A DNA stretch of 64,000 nucleotides from positions 310,001-374,000 of the forward strand of contig OZ237763.1 in the NCBI GenBank assembly GCA_965178125.1, given 5' to 3'. The notes beneath the pieces were generated by a model, which was not told the origin of the DNA, ran no database searches, and saw only the letters and a program-made list of their open reading frames with translations. Positions 1-14,031 of the stretch are shown in pieces (the first letter of the stretch is position 1; every line of letters starts with the position of its first letter). This stretch comes from Bilabrum cf. latius (lineage: Eukaryota > Bigyra: Bicosoecida > Bigyra > Bicosoecida). The position numbers and the translations under genes were made by a program.

Positions 1-3000
1 GCTGATCGTCACGTCGGGCTCGAATCCACCAGCACCAAAACCACGACCGGACACCACCAGTGGCAGTGGTCGCGGTCCATTCGGCGACGACGCATTGGTC
101 CATCGCCAGCTCTGGGGCGGAGCCGTGACGTCAGCCACCACGGGCCACTCCCGTGACAGCAAGGGGGGCCACGGCAGCGGCTCAGATACCGGTAGAGGGA
201 AGGCGCTGTCGCCAGGGGCGGCAAGGCTCTCGCTAGACATGCGCTCCTTCACGTGCGCATCCTAAGCACCTTCAAGGACACCTTCACTCGCTGGCTATCC
301 GTGAAGCAGGCTCTCAACAGATGTCGCTAAACGCTGGCCACAGACCCGTACTTCTATCTCTGTGCCTGTGCCCAGCCCAGGGGGCACGTTGCACTCGATC
401 ACAGCGTCAGACATGACTTCAAGATTCGAGCACAGCCTGCCTCCAATGCGCACTTCGACTGGATTTAGCATCCACGACGGCAGTACTGTGCTTGTGGCGG
501 TGCTGTTTTCGTCCCGCACTGGATCAATGGCAAAGTCAGGGTATGCGAGCAAGCGAGCACCGCTTGCATCCACTGCAGGAAGCGGCAAACTGCCAATGGC
601 ACCGGCAAACAGGTCTGATGCCCCCTGTGGCGAATACGCAAGCGAAGCGATCGAAGCCGCCGCAAGTGACCCAGCACACGCCGCCTCAGTGGGGCTAAGG
701 TCAGTTGCTAGACGCCCGCTATCAGCCGATACATCTACTGCCCTCTATATCCTATCGAATGAGGCGGGGCCAAGGGCGAATCCGCGGCCGTATAGCCTGA
801 GACGATTGCCTGGCGCAGTCGCGAAGAGTGAATCCACCGGTGATGCAGCCGGCGTGCTGCTATTGCCGCCGAACCGCAATTTTCGCACGGCGTGTACTTC
901 CGGCAGTGCGGTGGAGAAGCCCCCAGGCCCCAGCAGGTCCCGCATGCTCGGTGAATGCAAGTCATTAAGCCAGTCAGCACTTATGACCGAAGAAGTCTGC
1001 TGCAGTAGCGCCGATACGTTCAGACCCAGCCCATTCTGAACGGACAAATTATTCAGCAGCTCCGCAGTGACCACGGGCAACGCACCACTCGTACCCCAAG
1101 TTGCAACATGCAGCAGATGATTGATCCCTTGCTGCTGCTGGAACAAACTTGCGTTACTATTCGCCAGGGATGCGAACTGAAGGATGGGTCTAGGTGCCGT
1201 GAGTGCGGACGCATCCCAGCCGTCAAACATACCTCTGTCCGCAAGGCGGGGAAGTGGCACCATAACGCCAACTGAAGGACTGCCGCGACTCGAGGCAGTT
1301 TCTGGTGAGCTCTGTACCGCGTACTACGAGTCCTGAACCGGGCTACGTGTCCGCTCATTCGTTTCTCGGGCTATTTGATCGTCGAACGAGGATGAACCTC
1401 CCACGGACACGGAAACCACGAGCGCTGATCCGGCGACATTCGGAGCTTCGCATCGAACCGAGGTGTCATTGACCCACACCGTTGCACGGCACTCAACACC
1501 ACCCACGTATGCCACGGGTCCGAGGTTGCTGCCGCCAAAGTCCTGCCCGTGGACTTCGATCCAGTATCTGTCGCTAGGATCGCTTCCGTCAGCGAATCGC
1601 ATGGGTTGGGGTGGGGCAGTCCAGGAAGTCACCTGGGGCGGGTTGACCTGAAGAGCAGCTTCCCTACCAGCCACTACTACCCCGAGAGATGCCATCCCAA
1701 TGCCGAGCATTTCTTCGAAGGAAGCATTGCTCAAGCCACGTCGATCAAGCAGCTCAGACCGAGCCAAAGCTTGGACTCTCGGATGAACCACGTGCCCACC
1801 CGAAGATGCAAGGGCAAACAAGCTGGCGTTGCTGATCAAGCGAAGCGGGTGGGCAGGAGGTGGCGCATCGAGGCGCAGCTGAATGCGCCCGTCGACCACC
1901 AACCCGACAGAAGCGCCAGCGACCGCAGGCACGGTGCACTGGGTGCTGATCGCCGCGATGCCGGTCCTAGCCGCGGATGGGGCCGTGAAGAGGTGGGACA
2001 CCGCCACCAAGCCGTCGTACCAGTACCGCCTCCAGATCGAGCTAGATTCACCGCAAGAGATGGAAGAAGCCGCACCTGACGATGTGCGGAGGACCAGGTT
2101 GACGTCGGGCTCATCAACCCAAGAGGAGTTGTCCAGCACGTACGGCCCAAGCGCATCCACCTGCACCTGCACCTGCTCGCCTCCGCGCGCGGGCCAGCAG
2201 CAGGCCCTTCCGGTCGAATCCACCGGAGCAATCGCCTTGTAATCTCCAATCGTGGCATTAAGCTCTGCTTCATCCTACAGCAACCACGAGGCATGGCTAG
2301 ATCGGTCTTCCGCCCAAGCCAGCTACACGCTGTCTCCATTGGATTCCTGCATTGGTCCAGTCACCACGACATGGAACTGGCTTGTCCTCGGGACGAACGC
2401 CACGGGTGCCTACACTCGACCGCTGTGCCCGCCAGAACCGACGAGAAGCTCTGCAGACAGCTGCACCGGCAGCACCAGCCGATCACCGAGCATGGCGCTC
2501 ACAGACAGAGCGCCGGTCAGCCCCTCTACGGTCCCATTAGAGCCGGGATACCAGTCTAGCCCTGAGCTATTCACGCGGACGCGAGTCGGAAGCCTGACAC
2601 CCATTGGGGCACGTGTGCTGGTGCGTAGGGACACCCATAGTGCAGCAGCAGATGCTGCGTCGTCTGCTCCAACCGAGAGACCCAAAGCAGCCGCAGCCCA
2701 TGCTTCTGCCAACGCCGCGTTTGAGGCAGGCATGGCCGCTGATGCAGTCACTGCACGCTCTACCACGGCCATCGTGAGAGCGTCGGTCTCCAGTCCGAGA
2801 GAATCGCGCAGTAGAGCACCCGTGGATCGCGTGACGCACGAGACTGCCCCGTCACCATGGAGTGTCGAATTGGACGAGGCACACAGTGATACATCACCGA
2901 ATGGCGTAGAAACGTTCACTCTGACCTGTACTCCGCCGCTCTCGCTGTCGCCTCCCAGGAACAAACCCCTGAGCACGACTGGCTGGGCCCCCATAGGGTC

Positions 3001-6000
3001 GAGCAATGCAGTCGCTAAGTCCAGCACAGCGTCCGCAGGGACACCCCACCCGCCCGCAATCAGCGATTCGGACGCAATCACCGATGTATTTCCATGCAGA
3101 CCCGCCACCTCATTGACTGCCGCATCCTAGTAATCTCCGAGAAAGAGCGCTGCATCGCGTACCCTGCGGTGCAACACTGCCAGCGATCCCTTCGTGAAAT
3201 CAGTCGGCCAAGCAAAACCAGACGCGGGGACGGGTGGGAAGCCAGCCTGCTGCCCGTTGCCACCCAGCTCGTCCACATCGCTCCGCACGAAAGGCATGCT
3301 GGAGACCCTCGCCCAGCTGCCACTCCCGTACCCTGGCACGATACTACACCCGTGTACCCACGGCAGGAGCCGGGTCACGCTTGGGTCCCAAGTCCTGATG
3401 GCGCCGGGATCCACACCGCTTTGGAAGACCTGGAGTGCGCTGATCACTGGCTGGTGGTAAGAGGCGAACGGCGGCGACTCGATTCCCCACGCAGCTGAGG
3501 CAGCAGATTCATCGCGTTGCACACCAAGCACAGCGGACGCCTACAGAGGCGCACCACGTGCCACTTCGCCGCTCTCCAACGTAGCGTTTGTCGCGGGAAC
3601 CGCGATCGAATCTATGGGTGACGCAGATGGGTCAGAGCTGGCGGTGGCACGGCACACCGAGACAGTCACTGGTATATCCGCTCCGGATCCACTAGAGCTC
3701 TTGCACAGCAGTTCCGTGTCGCTTACAATCTACACCTCAACACAGCTAGCGCTGCCCAGCCACACCTGCCAGCCAGGTGACCCGTCAATTGTTGCGCAGC
3801 CCAGCGACAGCTCCTGCCCGGTGGCCAATTCAGAGCTCATCGGGCCGAAGTTCAACCCCCTGATGCTGATCATCTCACCGCCCATGGTGTCAAGCTTGCT
3901 ATTGCGAGTGCCATTGGCACCCATTGGAAGCGACATAGAGCTGCACGCGTCTGGGCTGAACTCGCTGGCAAGCACCGAATCGTTCGATGGCTGCAGCACA
4001 TTTGCCGACCACAGCTCGGGCGTTGCTCGTGCCACCAGGACGGGTGGCACGACTCCATCCTCCCAGTCAGAAAGGCTGCCCGAAGGCGCACCACGGCCCA
4101 GCGCATTGGCGGAGTCCGCTCCACCCATCTGCACCGACACGTCCCCGGCACCGACGCCAGGAGGCACTTGGCACCAGGCGAAGGACTCGTTCATTCTGAA
4201 GCTGGCAAGGCAGGTCTACCCTCCAAACGACACGTCAAGCGACATCGCAACCGAACCAGGGTCTCCGAAGGCTTCGCCGACCACTCCGATCCAAAGGGGG
4301 GGCAAGCTCGGTAGCGCACCAGCATGCGGCAGTCTGCCCTGCCCAGGTGCAAATGACCCTAAATCCGATGATTGGCGCATCCACTCCTCCAATGGCACCG
4401 AGCCAAAGGCATTCCCGTCGTCAACAAAGCCATCGCACCGCATTGCATCGTCAAGCACAGGGAGGAGACGCTCCACCGACCAGCCCGGGCAGGTACCCAG
4501 AATCTCAGCCTGTGTCGCAGACGCCGCCAGCCGCATTGGGGGCGGCGTGAATTGCTGCGACCCGCTCGAATTCGCGAATCTCGACCTCCTCGGCGGGGCG
4601 AGGACACCCAGCACGGCGGGCGGCTGATAGCTGATCGTGTCGTCTGAGCCAGCATCCAGAACCACCTGGTCCCCGCTGTCCAGAAGCTGCACGGACACCT
4701 ACCGATGTGCACCAAGCCCCGGCGGCACGCTACAAGTCAGATTGGCCACCATGGGCAGCGGGCCACCACCAGCTGGCAGCTCCCACGCAGGGCTCGTGCA
4801 GTCGACGGGCTGTCCACCGGGCACGGCCTGGTTGAGCGAGTCCCTGGGAGCCAGCAAGCTCACACTCAGCCTGTTATTGTTGGTGTCCACGCCGAAATTT
4901 CCGAGCGCCTGTACCTAGATCTTCAGGGTGGTGGGTGCCGCAGCACCCGTGTGCGATAGTGCGGGCCAGCAGCACTTGTGCTCGCCATCCGCGCCGCTGC
5001 TAGGTCGAGGCAGTGGCGCCTAGCTGATGACGGTGGAGAAATACTGCGACTCCCTGGTAGCGTAGGTCAACATGATCGGTCGGGAGCTCGCCCTTGACCT
5101 TCCCGCGAGCTGTACCTCCAGCGGGACTCTTTGGCTGGTGCCGGGCGGTGTCTGCGTGCAGACTATGTGGCTGCTATTCGAAGCAATCACGTTGCCGGGG
5201 CTGCACTGGATCCCGCCAATCGTTACGACCGGCTTGGGGTTAAGCAGAGGATCGCCAAAGAAGGATCCTTTCATGATCAGCCGTTCACCTCCAGCAGGAT
5301 CCAAGGGAAGCACTGGCCTCGTCGACCCAACGAAGGGAATCGACACCTCAAGTGGCGGGTTGCCGCTGCCGGCACGAGGCTCCAGGCGCATAATCTCCAC
5401 GTAGGGCGTCTCGTACTGGGCAACTACAGGCCAGCGCTCCTGCGGCGGGCGCTCTGTTGGCAAAGTTGCCTCAAACTCCATGCCATTGATGGTAATGCCG
5501 GGCATCACGCTGCTCGAGTTGCGGTGGCCGCAAACGGAAACGTTGACTGCAAGGGGTGTGCCATGTCCCGGGGGCACGAGACAAGAGACCAGCCGATCCG
5601 AGTGCCACCACACGTCGGTGCATTCGATCGCAGCTCCTCCCCCGGCTGCTCCGACCGGCGATAGGGTTACTGCTAGCGCGCGAGCCGCGCTCCAAGCCCC
5701 TCCAGCCACCTGTTCCGCTTGCTCTTCCGGGGTACCACTGCCTGGCAGAGATGCGTTGGGTTGCTGCGAAGCTAAAATGATGCTGTTGTACGCGTCTACG
5801 TACTGCATGGCCTGCTAACAGCCCACAGCTGCCGCTTCGAATGGGTCGCTGAGGTTTGCAGGCGAGAAACTCCTGCCGTCAAGCAGCAAGCGCTCGTACC
5901 CGATCGGTCGGATAGCTCTTCGTACATAGTCTTGATGATCCTGCGCAACGGACTGAAACGGATCGCTGACCGAGGGCACGGACATGCCGGGCGGCAAAGA

Positions 6001-9000
6001 CCAAGGCCCGCTGTCGGGCGCAGAGGCAAGGTCTCCCCACGCAAGCTTGGCCCTCCATGCTTCCACGGGCAGCATCTCGGCTGCCGCGGCTGCTTCGTCT
6101 GCAGGCGGTAGCAAGCTCGCAGGAAATGGCCACGTTCTCGCGCCAAAGAACTCAGGCACGGCCGGAGAGAATCCTCCTGCGGCGGCAGGGATCCCTAGCT
6201 CCAGTGACTTCCGCAGATCAAGGGTGGCGGGCGAGCCCGGTGATCCCTGCTCGGCCAGCACGACAGACATATGGTACTCGTGCCCGATCAGATCCGGTGC
6301 CTCGCACCGAAGTACAGAGTCACTGACCCACACGGTTCGTCTGCATTCGACACGGCCAACGTGCACCGTTGGCAATAGATTGGTACCGCCAAAATCCTGC
6401 CCGTGGACTTCGATCCAGTACCTGTCGCTGGAATCGCTGCCGTCTGTGAATCGCATGGGCTGGGGTGGAGCAGTCCAGGACGTCACCAGGGGCGGGTGTG
6501 CCTCGAGGAATTGACCTGACCCAGCGAGCACTGCCACCTCATCTGTGTTCCAACTTGTCGAGCTGCCAATTCCTGCCGCACTGGCATTGCGTATGCTAAG
6601 CCTGGCAGCAACAAGACCGGCGATAGGAGGCATCTCGCAAACAATCTCCGCTTCGAACGTAGGAGAGTCTCTGGTGGCAGGCTGCCAGGTGGCATTGGCA
6701 CAGCTGGACTCGTACGGCTGCACAGATCCGTTCTGGCTGGACAGCGTCAGCTAAATGTTGCCAGATGCGACGTCCGAAGGCAGTGCATACGACCCCAGCG
6801 ACACCACGCGCACCACGGCTTCCAAGGGGGCACTGACTCGCGGACCGGTCGGGTCAGCCGGCCAGCAGCAGGAGGGACCGGGAGCATCGGACACTCCGGC
6901 GGCTACAGTGCCACCAGGGAGTGAGACGATCTCGAGACCTGCTGACGGCCTGTCGCCCGTCTAGGGGGGCAATGCCGTGCCAGGGTACCCCAGCAGCGGC
7001 AACGAGGAAGCAGAAGCCTCCGTGGCAACCAGCCCGAACTGCGTGAACCAGGGCGCGTACGCGATGGGAACCGAAGCAGATAAACCGTCCAGGTCACCAG
7101 CAGAGAGGCCCAGCGCAGCCTCCACGACGACAGGGTAGCTGGATGTGCTGGCCGGTGCGGCAGAGCCGCTGGCCGTGCTCAGCGACTCGCTCATGCACTG
7201 CACGAACGAGTCATTCAGCCGCTGCAGCGTGCCAGCACGGCAGGGAAACTGAATGCTATGGGATCCACGCCCTGCCATAGGGGCGCTGCTCTCTGACACC
7301 AAAACGATCTCGGGGAGGCCAAGAGGCTGCCCCGCCTCGGCATCTGACGGGCCGAAGTACCTTCCCTCAATGAGGAGCTTCTCACCGCCCGCAGGGTCTA
7401 AAAGGAAGGCAGCCGTCTGCAGCGCCGCATTGGCGCCCTCCGACCCCTGGGTGCGAGCAAGAAGCGCACTCCAAGCGGCCTGGGCTCCTTCATCTCCAGG
7501 TGAAGGCAGCAAGCGGCGAGGTGCCTCAAACTGGGCCAGCCCGTCCGCAGAAATGCCCAGGCTGCCCGCCATAGGGAGGACACGGATGGCCGCGCATGTA
7601 GGGGGGCGGAACCAAAACGTGGCTGGCCACGGGGAGGTCGCAGTGGGGGACGTCGCGTTGTGAGCGCGCCCCTGCTCCGTTGAGGCACTGGCATTCGTTG
7701 CCTGCCCGCACACCTCCACCTCGATATCGTAATTTCCACCGATTCCGGGCGGGCTGTTGCAGCTGATCTGATCATCGCTCGTCCACGTAACTCCAGTGCA
7801 CTCAGCAGTGAACTAGCGCCCCCCACCCATATCCCCATGAACCCTCACGCGGACGCCCCCGCACCCCCACACAGTTGGTGGACCCCCGGAAGCGAACGGA
7901 ATGCTCGGATCAATCGAGCCGAAGTTGAGCCCGTGGATGCTGATGATATCACCCAGCGTGTCAAAGCTGGGCCCCACCAGGCCTGGCTAGTCGGAGTCCT
8001 GCACAGACCATACCTCTGGCGCCGCGCACGCAAATCCCAGCGCGCCTGCGGGTGCCGAGCCCGAGTACTCGTCGGTGTCGGCAAAGTCTTCCCGCCCCCA
8101 AGGCTCGTCCGCCGTAGAAACTCGGCCGAGGATCGAAGCGCCGTAGCCTGCTGGTGCGCCCCACGAGCCCTGGTTCTTCACAATGACGGACACCGCGAGG
8201 TCCTTGCCCACCAGGCTGGGTGCCTCGCAGCGCACGAACGTGTCGTTCACCCACACGGTCAAGCGGCACGGCACCTCGCCCACGAACGCAGTCGGCTGCA
8301 AATTGACGCCACCAAAGTCCTGCCCGTGCACCTCGATCCAGTACCTGTCCGCTGCATCAGACGCATCGGCGAAGCGCAGCGGCTGCTCTGGAGCCCTCCA
8401 TGCCGTGACGAGTGGTGGTCTGTAGGAAACGTGCCCCTGGACAGTAACGGCCCGGGACACTGCGGGCTGGAGCAATCCGGCGCCGAGGTCTCCCGGAGCG
8501 ATCACGACAGTGAGGTTCTTTCCCGCGAACGCGGGGGTCACGCAGGTCAGGTTGGCTCCAACAGCGGCATGAGGCGCTTCAAATCCAGCGCTCTCAGCAA
8601 ACTAGACCGATCGGCAGAACTGCCCGCCGGCAGCTTCGACGTCGGCCTGGCCTCGCTAGATGAGTGCCTCCGGCTCACTAATACCGTGTGGCAGCAGCAC
8701 GACCTGCAGACCTTGGGAGGCCTCAGCCGTCGCGTTGATCCTCGCGGTGCCAAAGGCCCTAAGCTCAAACCGAAGCTGCTGGCCGCCCGCTGCATCCAGA
8801 AGCGCCCTCTGGTTCCAGGCATCGCTGCCTTTGACGTGCTCCATACCAGCAGCGCCACGCAGCCAGGCAGCGTACCCCGCCAGCCCCGCAGAGATGATGG
8901 CCCCGTTGTCGTTGCCGTTCGCGTCCTCCGCGTGCGGTGCACCGAGCATGACGAGTGTGCCGACCCTGGCATCCTCCCCCAGCACGGCCACCGCGGGGCC

Positions 9001-10623
9001 CAGCCCGGCATCCACGCCCAGCCGGTCGGCCCCCGCCAGTCCGCTGCTCCTTGCGTCCAGCACGGCGAGGCCCACCTCTGACCTGAGCGGGTCGTCGCTT
9101 CGCGAGTCCAGATTGCCTACTGGCGCCGTTCCACCGAAAGATCCTGCACCACCGTAGCCCTCAGCATCAGTCACTGGATTTGCAAGCACAAACACGCCGC
9201 CGAAGCCGCCATCGTGACCAGACGCCCCGATCAACAGGTCACCAAAGCCGTCGTTGTCCAGGTCAAACCCGCTAGCAAGACTCGATCCTAGCTTGAGACC
9301 GTCCGGGCTGGGTGACAGCCCCTCGATTGCGCTATGACGCTGTAGGAGTGCCCCGATGGGCGCGCTGGCAGGGTCCAGTCTGCGCCATCGAATGGCGGGC
9401 GGCATGGGCGGGGACTGGATCGGGAAGGCCTGGCCACCCGCGGAGTGTGTCTGCTGTGCCACTGACTGCACAATCGACGTGTCGATGACGAAAAGCCACA
9501 CCGCACCCTCTCCCATGTTCCACCCAGGCGACGACACGGCCACGCTGGGTGTGTCGTCCACGGCCAGCACAGACAGCTGCTGCGCCTTCATCGACGTGGG
9601 CCCGCCTTCTGGAGCGCGGTGCTGCTAACCAACGCTGGAAATGACGGCAACCGCTGCGCCAAAGTAGTTCCCTGGTTCATCGGCCACGGCATTCCTAGTA
9701 AGACCTTGCAGAGTTGCGTTGCTGGCGCACATGATCCTACCCGTCGCAAAGCTTCTGTCGAACGCCAGCACGGCCACTGCTCCCACGCTGGTGGCAGCGC
9801 GGTTCCCACCGATCTGCCTTCGCTCCGCCTCTATCTGCGCCGCGTGCTGGGTCGAGCTTACCGGCTGCAGCCCGTCCATCGGCGCGTTCGGTGCCCCTAC
9901 CAGCACCATGGCTGCACCGTTCGGCAGTAGGGAGCCCAGCGGCAGCACGTCAACAGAGGCGCCCAGCCTGGACTGCCGGGGCACCGACATCATGCCCAGC
10001 GTGCCGTTCTCAGGAATCATCCTGACTGCCTGCACGCTCGTGCCGTAGAAATTGAGAGGGTCGTATCCGACGCAGAGCACGCCCCCGGCATTCGTCCCAT
10101 TCGAGGCTGAGTCGGTGTACAGCGGCAAGCCGGCCATCACGAGCGCGTACCCAGGACTCGAACCTGGACCCTCCTGCAGTAAAGCTAGGGACGCACCAAA
10201 GAACGCGTCGGTCTGCAAAATGGAGGAGCCCAGCTGCGCCACGCCGATGCTGGCTGTCGCTCCCCTCGCCCTCACCCTCGGCCCCTGCGTGCCTGGCCCC
10301 GAGCTCAGCTCCAGCCATCTCACCACACCCTCACCGACGTCGCCAGCTCCGGGTATGCCTGCCAGCATGTCCAAGAAGCCGTCACTGTTCTGGTCCCCGG
10401 CAGCAGCGAGCCCTGAGCCGAGCATGAGCGGCTTGCCCCAGCTGACAGACGGGAAATTCGCGTCTCCGTTAGAGAGCACGCTGGACCGGTACACCAGGTC
10501 CAGGAGGAGAGGAGCGCTGGCATTCGGTGACAAATGGGTGAGACCTTCAGGTGTCTAGAGGGCGCCAGCACCTGGAGCTAGAGCGCACACAATTGCTAGG
10601 AGGCAAGCCAGCAGCAGGTGCAT
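1..10623 (-). CDS. Giant secreted/surface FG-GAP and IPT/TIG repeat protein, 3' end outside the window
   Basis: I do not recognise an orthologue. Reading TAG as Gln, one intronless frame runs from ATG at 10623 past the left edge (over 3,500 residues). I verified TAG at 14 positions, including 10555, 9625, 8656, 7987, 6961, 5815, 5020, 4216, 3730, 3127, 2410, 1324, 745 and 295; I found no TAA or TGA in the stretches I checked. The start was chosen because MHLLLACLLAIVCALAPG is a typical signal peptide; an in-frame ATG at 10815 would bury it. Residues about 30-670 hold FG-GAP-like calcium-loop motifs (DQNSDGFLD, DLDNDGFGD) of integrin-type propellers. After that come IPT/TIG-like segments; a module with RYWIEVHGQDFGG and a CEAP motif recurs near residues 738, 1385 and 3001. 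Likely an extracellular adhesion or recognition protein. Whether a membrane anchor follows cannot be seen. Confidence 0.8.
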
Positions 10624-12573
10624 CGGGCCAGAAGCTTCGGCTACTGCGGCTGACGGGAAGGCTGCTCGTCTTGCCTTTGCCCTTGCTTTGCGCTTCCTCC
10701 GCGATTTCACAGCAGAGGAGGCGATCCTACCCATGCTCCACGCATTGCAAACGACCCTGCTTTCAGGTTCTTGCAGCATCCGGTTGACAGAGCATGCCGG
10801 TGCAGGTGCCCCCAATGAGTCAGTCCTCTACCTATGAGAGCCGTCCACAGACATTTTCTATCCAGCGGATGAGCTTAACGCACCATTTGTGCTTCGGGTG
10901 CCGCCGTGCTCGCCTAATGGCAGACCAGAAGGTCCTGCATTGCTGCGTCCCGCTCGTGCAAGACCTATCTCCGACTGGCCAAGAGGAATTTTGGCAGCTC
11001 TTCTCCTACCCAGGTTATGGAACTTATTGCTGTGGCTGCCACTCAATTGCTATCGCTCGCCGTTTGCTGATCCAGGCGTTGGTTGCGTGGTGCTCCAGCA
11101 TTCACGTTGGCTGCGGCGAAATGCATGGACTCGTTGTTCCCGTTCCCCGGTACCAACACCGCAGCAGCCTGACCGACCAACACTTGTGCGCGCAATCGAG
11201 CTGCGAGTCTGAGACTCTGTTCCGGGGAGGGGGGTTGTGCTGCCATCCCTGACGCGGCTGCATTCTGGCTGGGACCATGTGCCATAGCTTTCATGCGCCA
11301 CTTCGGTATTTAAACCTCCCCCTTTCCATTCAAATTCACGACACGGTAATGGAATCATCCAAAACTGGCTGCAAATACTGTTCTGCATCCTTATAAGGAA
11401 GCTGTAGGCCGAAGGGGTCCTGGCTTGCAGCTAGTGTCACGCCAATCCCCACGACTCCCAACAGCGACAAGATCTGAACCAAAAGCTTTGGTATGATTGG
11501 AATATTACTATTGTTCTAATCTTCGCGGGCTGGTCCCAGCAGGGATAGCTTGACTGAGCAGGAAACGTCAATATCGGCGTAGTCGGTTGCGCGTACTTTT
11601 TTGGTGGTTTTATGCTTCATCATCACTAATTGCAAAAGCTTAAAGCCGGTTTTAGATCGCCTCCCCTGATCAACAAAAAATTGCTCCCAGCAAGGGTTGT
11701 CCTATGGGTGCTTTATCTGCTTACCCGAGTCAAGAGCAGAAAGAGGCGTCACTGGAGCCAGTACCGCGAGGCGATGCCATCGGACAGCTCGACCGGAGGC
11801 ACTGCCGCACTGCACTCACGAGTGTCCAAGCCATGCAGACCGACAGGCGCGGGCGGGTACCAACGAGCGACGGCGTGTCAAAAACCCCATCAGATGGGAA
11901 CGGCATGGGTGGACTCAGCCAAGGTGGACGAGCTCAGGGCGATGGGATGTGTTACAGGATGGGAGGCTGGAGCCCCGGGAGTCTGCCGCAGGGCGAAGTC
12001 AGGGAACACACAGGCGCCGGTCAATCTCCATCTACCTCGACTAGCTCGTCAGACAGTGGCGGCAGTCATGCATCACCAGAGTACGCAGTCAGAGTTCTGG
12101 GGCTTTGTGGGGGCCGTGGGTACAGGAGCGCCCTGTCAGAGCCGTGGGTACAGGAGCGCCCTGTCAGAGCCGTGGGTACAGGTGGACCTGGTTTGAGCCT
12201 GAACGGTGACCAGGATGGCATCACGGTCACCAAAAGGCACAGAGGACGATGCTATGAGACACCAAATGTTCGTGCACGGTGAGCCCGGCACAGCAGCTGC
12301 TCGAGACTCTGGGATGGGCATGTCTTTGGGGCACGTTGGGACGGACGTACCCCTAGGGCATCAGGGCGAGCAACAGCCAGCGGGGCGCGAGATCGTATGC
12401 TTGGACGCCATGAGCACTCAATCGACCGCAAGTGATCAATACTCCTTCCGTCCAACTTCGGTGGTCCAATAGCACTACAGTGCAATGCATTAATATTTAA
12501 TAACGTAATGTTACAGAAAAATAGGATCTTGGCAAAACCTCTCCAACACCACATATCAGACAAGCAAAACAGT
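10624..12573. other. Divergent intergenic region, no confident gene
   Basis: This 1.95 kb stretch separates the FG-GAP/TIG gene from UBC12 and should hold both promoters. Two small ATG-to-TGA frames exist: plus 11704-12282 (192 codons, Gly/Ser/Gln-rich) and minus 11043-11294 (83 codons, with an A/T-rich TATTTAAA just upstream near 11309). Neither has a recognisable domain, and other frames overlap both, so I do not call them genes. A 28-bp tandem repeat lies at 12113-12185. Confidence 0.5.
12113..12185. repeat. 28-bp tandem repeat, about 2.6 copies
   Basis: The unit begins GCCGTGGGTACAGG and ends CCCTGTCAGA. Copies lie at 12113-12140 and 12141-12168, with a partial copy at 12169-12185. The two full copies are identical, so the expansion is probably recent. 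No function is apparent. Confidence 0.85.
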
Positions 12574-13491
12574 ATGATCGCCAGAAAGAAGGCAAAGGCT
12601 GCTGCTGAAAAGGCTGCGAAGGAGGCCGCGGAGAAGGGTAGTGCTGGAGGTTAGTTCTACCATTCTAGAGGTGACGTGTGATAAGCTGATCTGAATCTGA
12701 GAACGACAACATTCAATCTGCATGTGGCAGTAACTTTTATGTAGTACGATAGAATTAGTCCCTTATTTTCACTATTTCCTTGCAGCGGCAACCGGAGGCG
12801 CAGGATCTGCCTCAGGGGGTGCTGGAGGTGGGATTTCAGTGCTTGGACCGTCGTCTGCTTCGGGCGCAAAAGTAGCTGCGACCGCAGCCGTGGTAACGGC
12901 CTCTGCAGGTGAATTGCGAGTTCGGAAGGGTGAGGGTGTGCATATTTGACATCGGAGGGACGCTGATCCGCTCGTTTCGAGTTTTACTTCCCAACAACAG
13001 AATTTGCCACACACTTTTCGGTTGAATTCCCACGCCTGCGCTTCGCAGATTTGGCGGAACTTGACATAGGAAAGAATGCAAAGGTAGAATTCCCGGAAGG
13101 CTCGAGCAAGGTCATGCACCTGCGGGTGACGATCGAGCCCACGGACGGCTTGTGGAAGGGCGGCAAGTACGAGTTCGACGTGAATTTCAAGAAGAGCTAC
13201 CCCCACGACCCGCCCAAGGTGACCCTTGCGACCCCTTGCTACCACCCTAACCTGGACAAGGAAGGTGGGGTGTGCATCAATATCCTGCGAAAGGACTGGA
13301 AGCCCGTGCTCGACCTCAACTCGGTGATCTACGGCATGGTGCTGCTCTTCGAGGAGCCCAACCCGATGGATCCTCTTGACATCAAGGCGGCCGAGCTCAT
13401 GAGGAAGGACAAGGCCAGCTTCGAGAGGAACGTGGAGTCGTCCATGAGGGGCCGATCTGTCGACGGGAGGACCTTCCCGAGGTTCAAGTGA
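12574..13491 (+). CDS. UBE2M: NEDD8-conjugating enzyme E2 (UBC12/UBE2M), three exons
   Basis: Transfers NEDD8 from the E1 (UBA3-NAE1) to cullins, activating cullin-RING ubiquitin ligases in nucleus and cytosol. Exons are 12574-12649, 12786-12929 and 13049-13491, both introns GT-AG and phase 1 (136 and 119 nt), giving 220 residues ending at TGA. The exon 2/3 junction was placed at G|GTGAGG because it restores the family's first helix (GELRVRKDLAELDI, like QLRIQKDINEL in animals). The E2 core is clear: YPHDPPKV, then HPNLDKEGGVCINILRKDWK with catalytic Cys149, then EEPNPMDPL. The protein starts Met-Ile, as UBC12 orthologues do for docking to the E1 and DCN1, followed by Lys/Ala- and Gly/Ala-rich sequence longer than in animals. 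No in-frame TAG occurs. Confidence 0.95.
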
Positions 13492-14031
13492 CCTTCGCTG
13501 TGGTGGTGCGGAGCTGTGTAGGATGGTGGTCACTGAATGTTGACATGCGTCGATGGTCGAGTGTTCTCAAAATACGCAAAGCGTTGTACAATTTGTTGTG
13601 GTGCCACAACACAGTTAGTCGTTTCCATCGAAATAAGCACAACTGCACGACACGGGCCCGGCTCCACTGACACGGATCCGGAAACATAGCGCTGTGGCCA
13701 TTGCGGTTTGGGCACTGCCATCGGCAGCGAGTTGTCTACGAAGTACGATCTGCCAGCAGTGCTAGTACTCTCGCTGGAATCGACCGCGGGTAGATCTGCC
13801 TCCAGATCCATCAATTACGGAACAGGCCATCACTGTTTGCGCGGCGCCAATTCAAACGGCAACTGCACACGTTCAAGGCCCTTTCGTGAGAAATAACTCC
13901 AACTGTCGCCGACCAAGTCTACAATAATCATTTGCGCCGGATATTTTCGGACGACTGCGTATCTTAACCGCACCAGCATTCATTTTCAGGTGTGTTTTGC
14001 AGTCACCCTACTTTCCAGCAGATTTCAAGCC
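13492..14031. other. Intergenic, UBC12 3' flank and ankyrin gene promoter
   Basis: 540 bp between two genes on the same strand. I see no coding frame, RNA gene or clear motif here. Confidence 0.6.

Noticed and set aside
11704-12282. 192-codon plus-strand frame
   Set aside because: It includes the 28-bp tandem repeat, has no domain and competes with overlapping frames; not supported as a gene.
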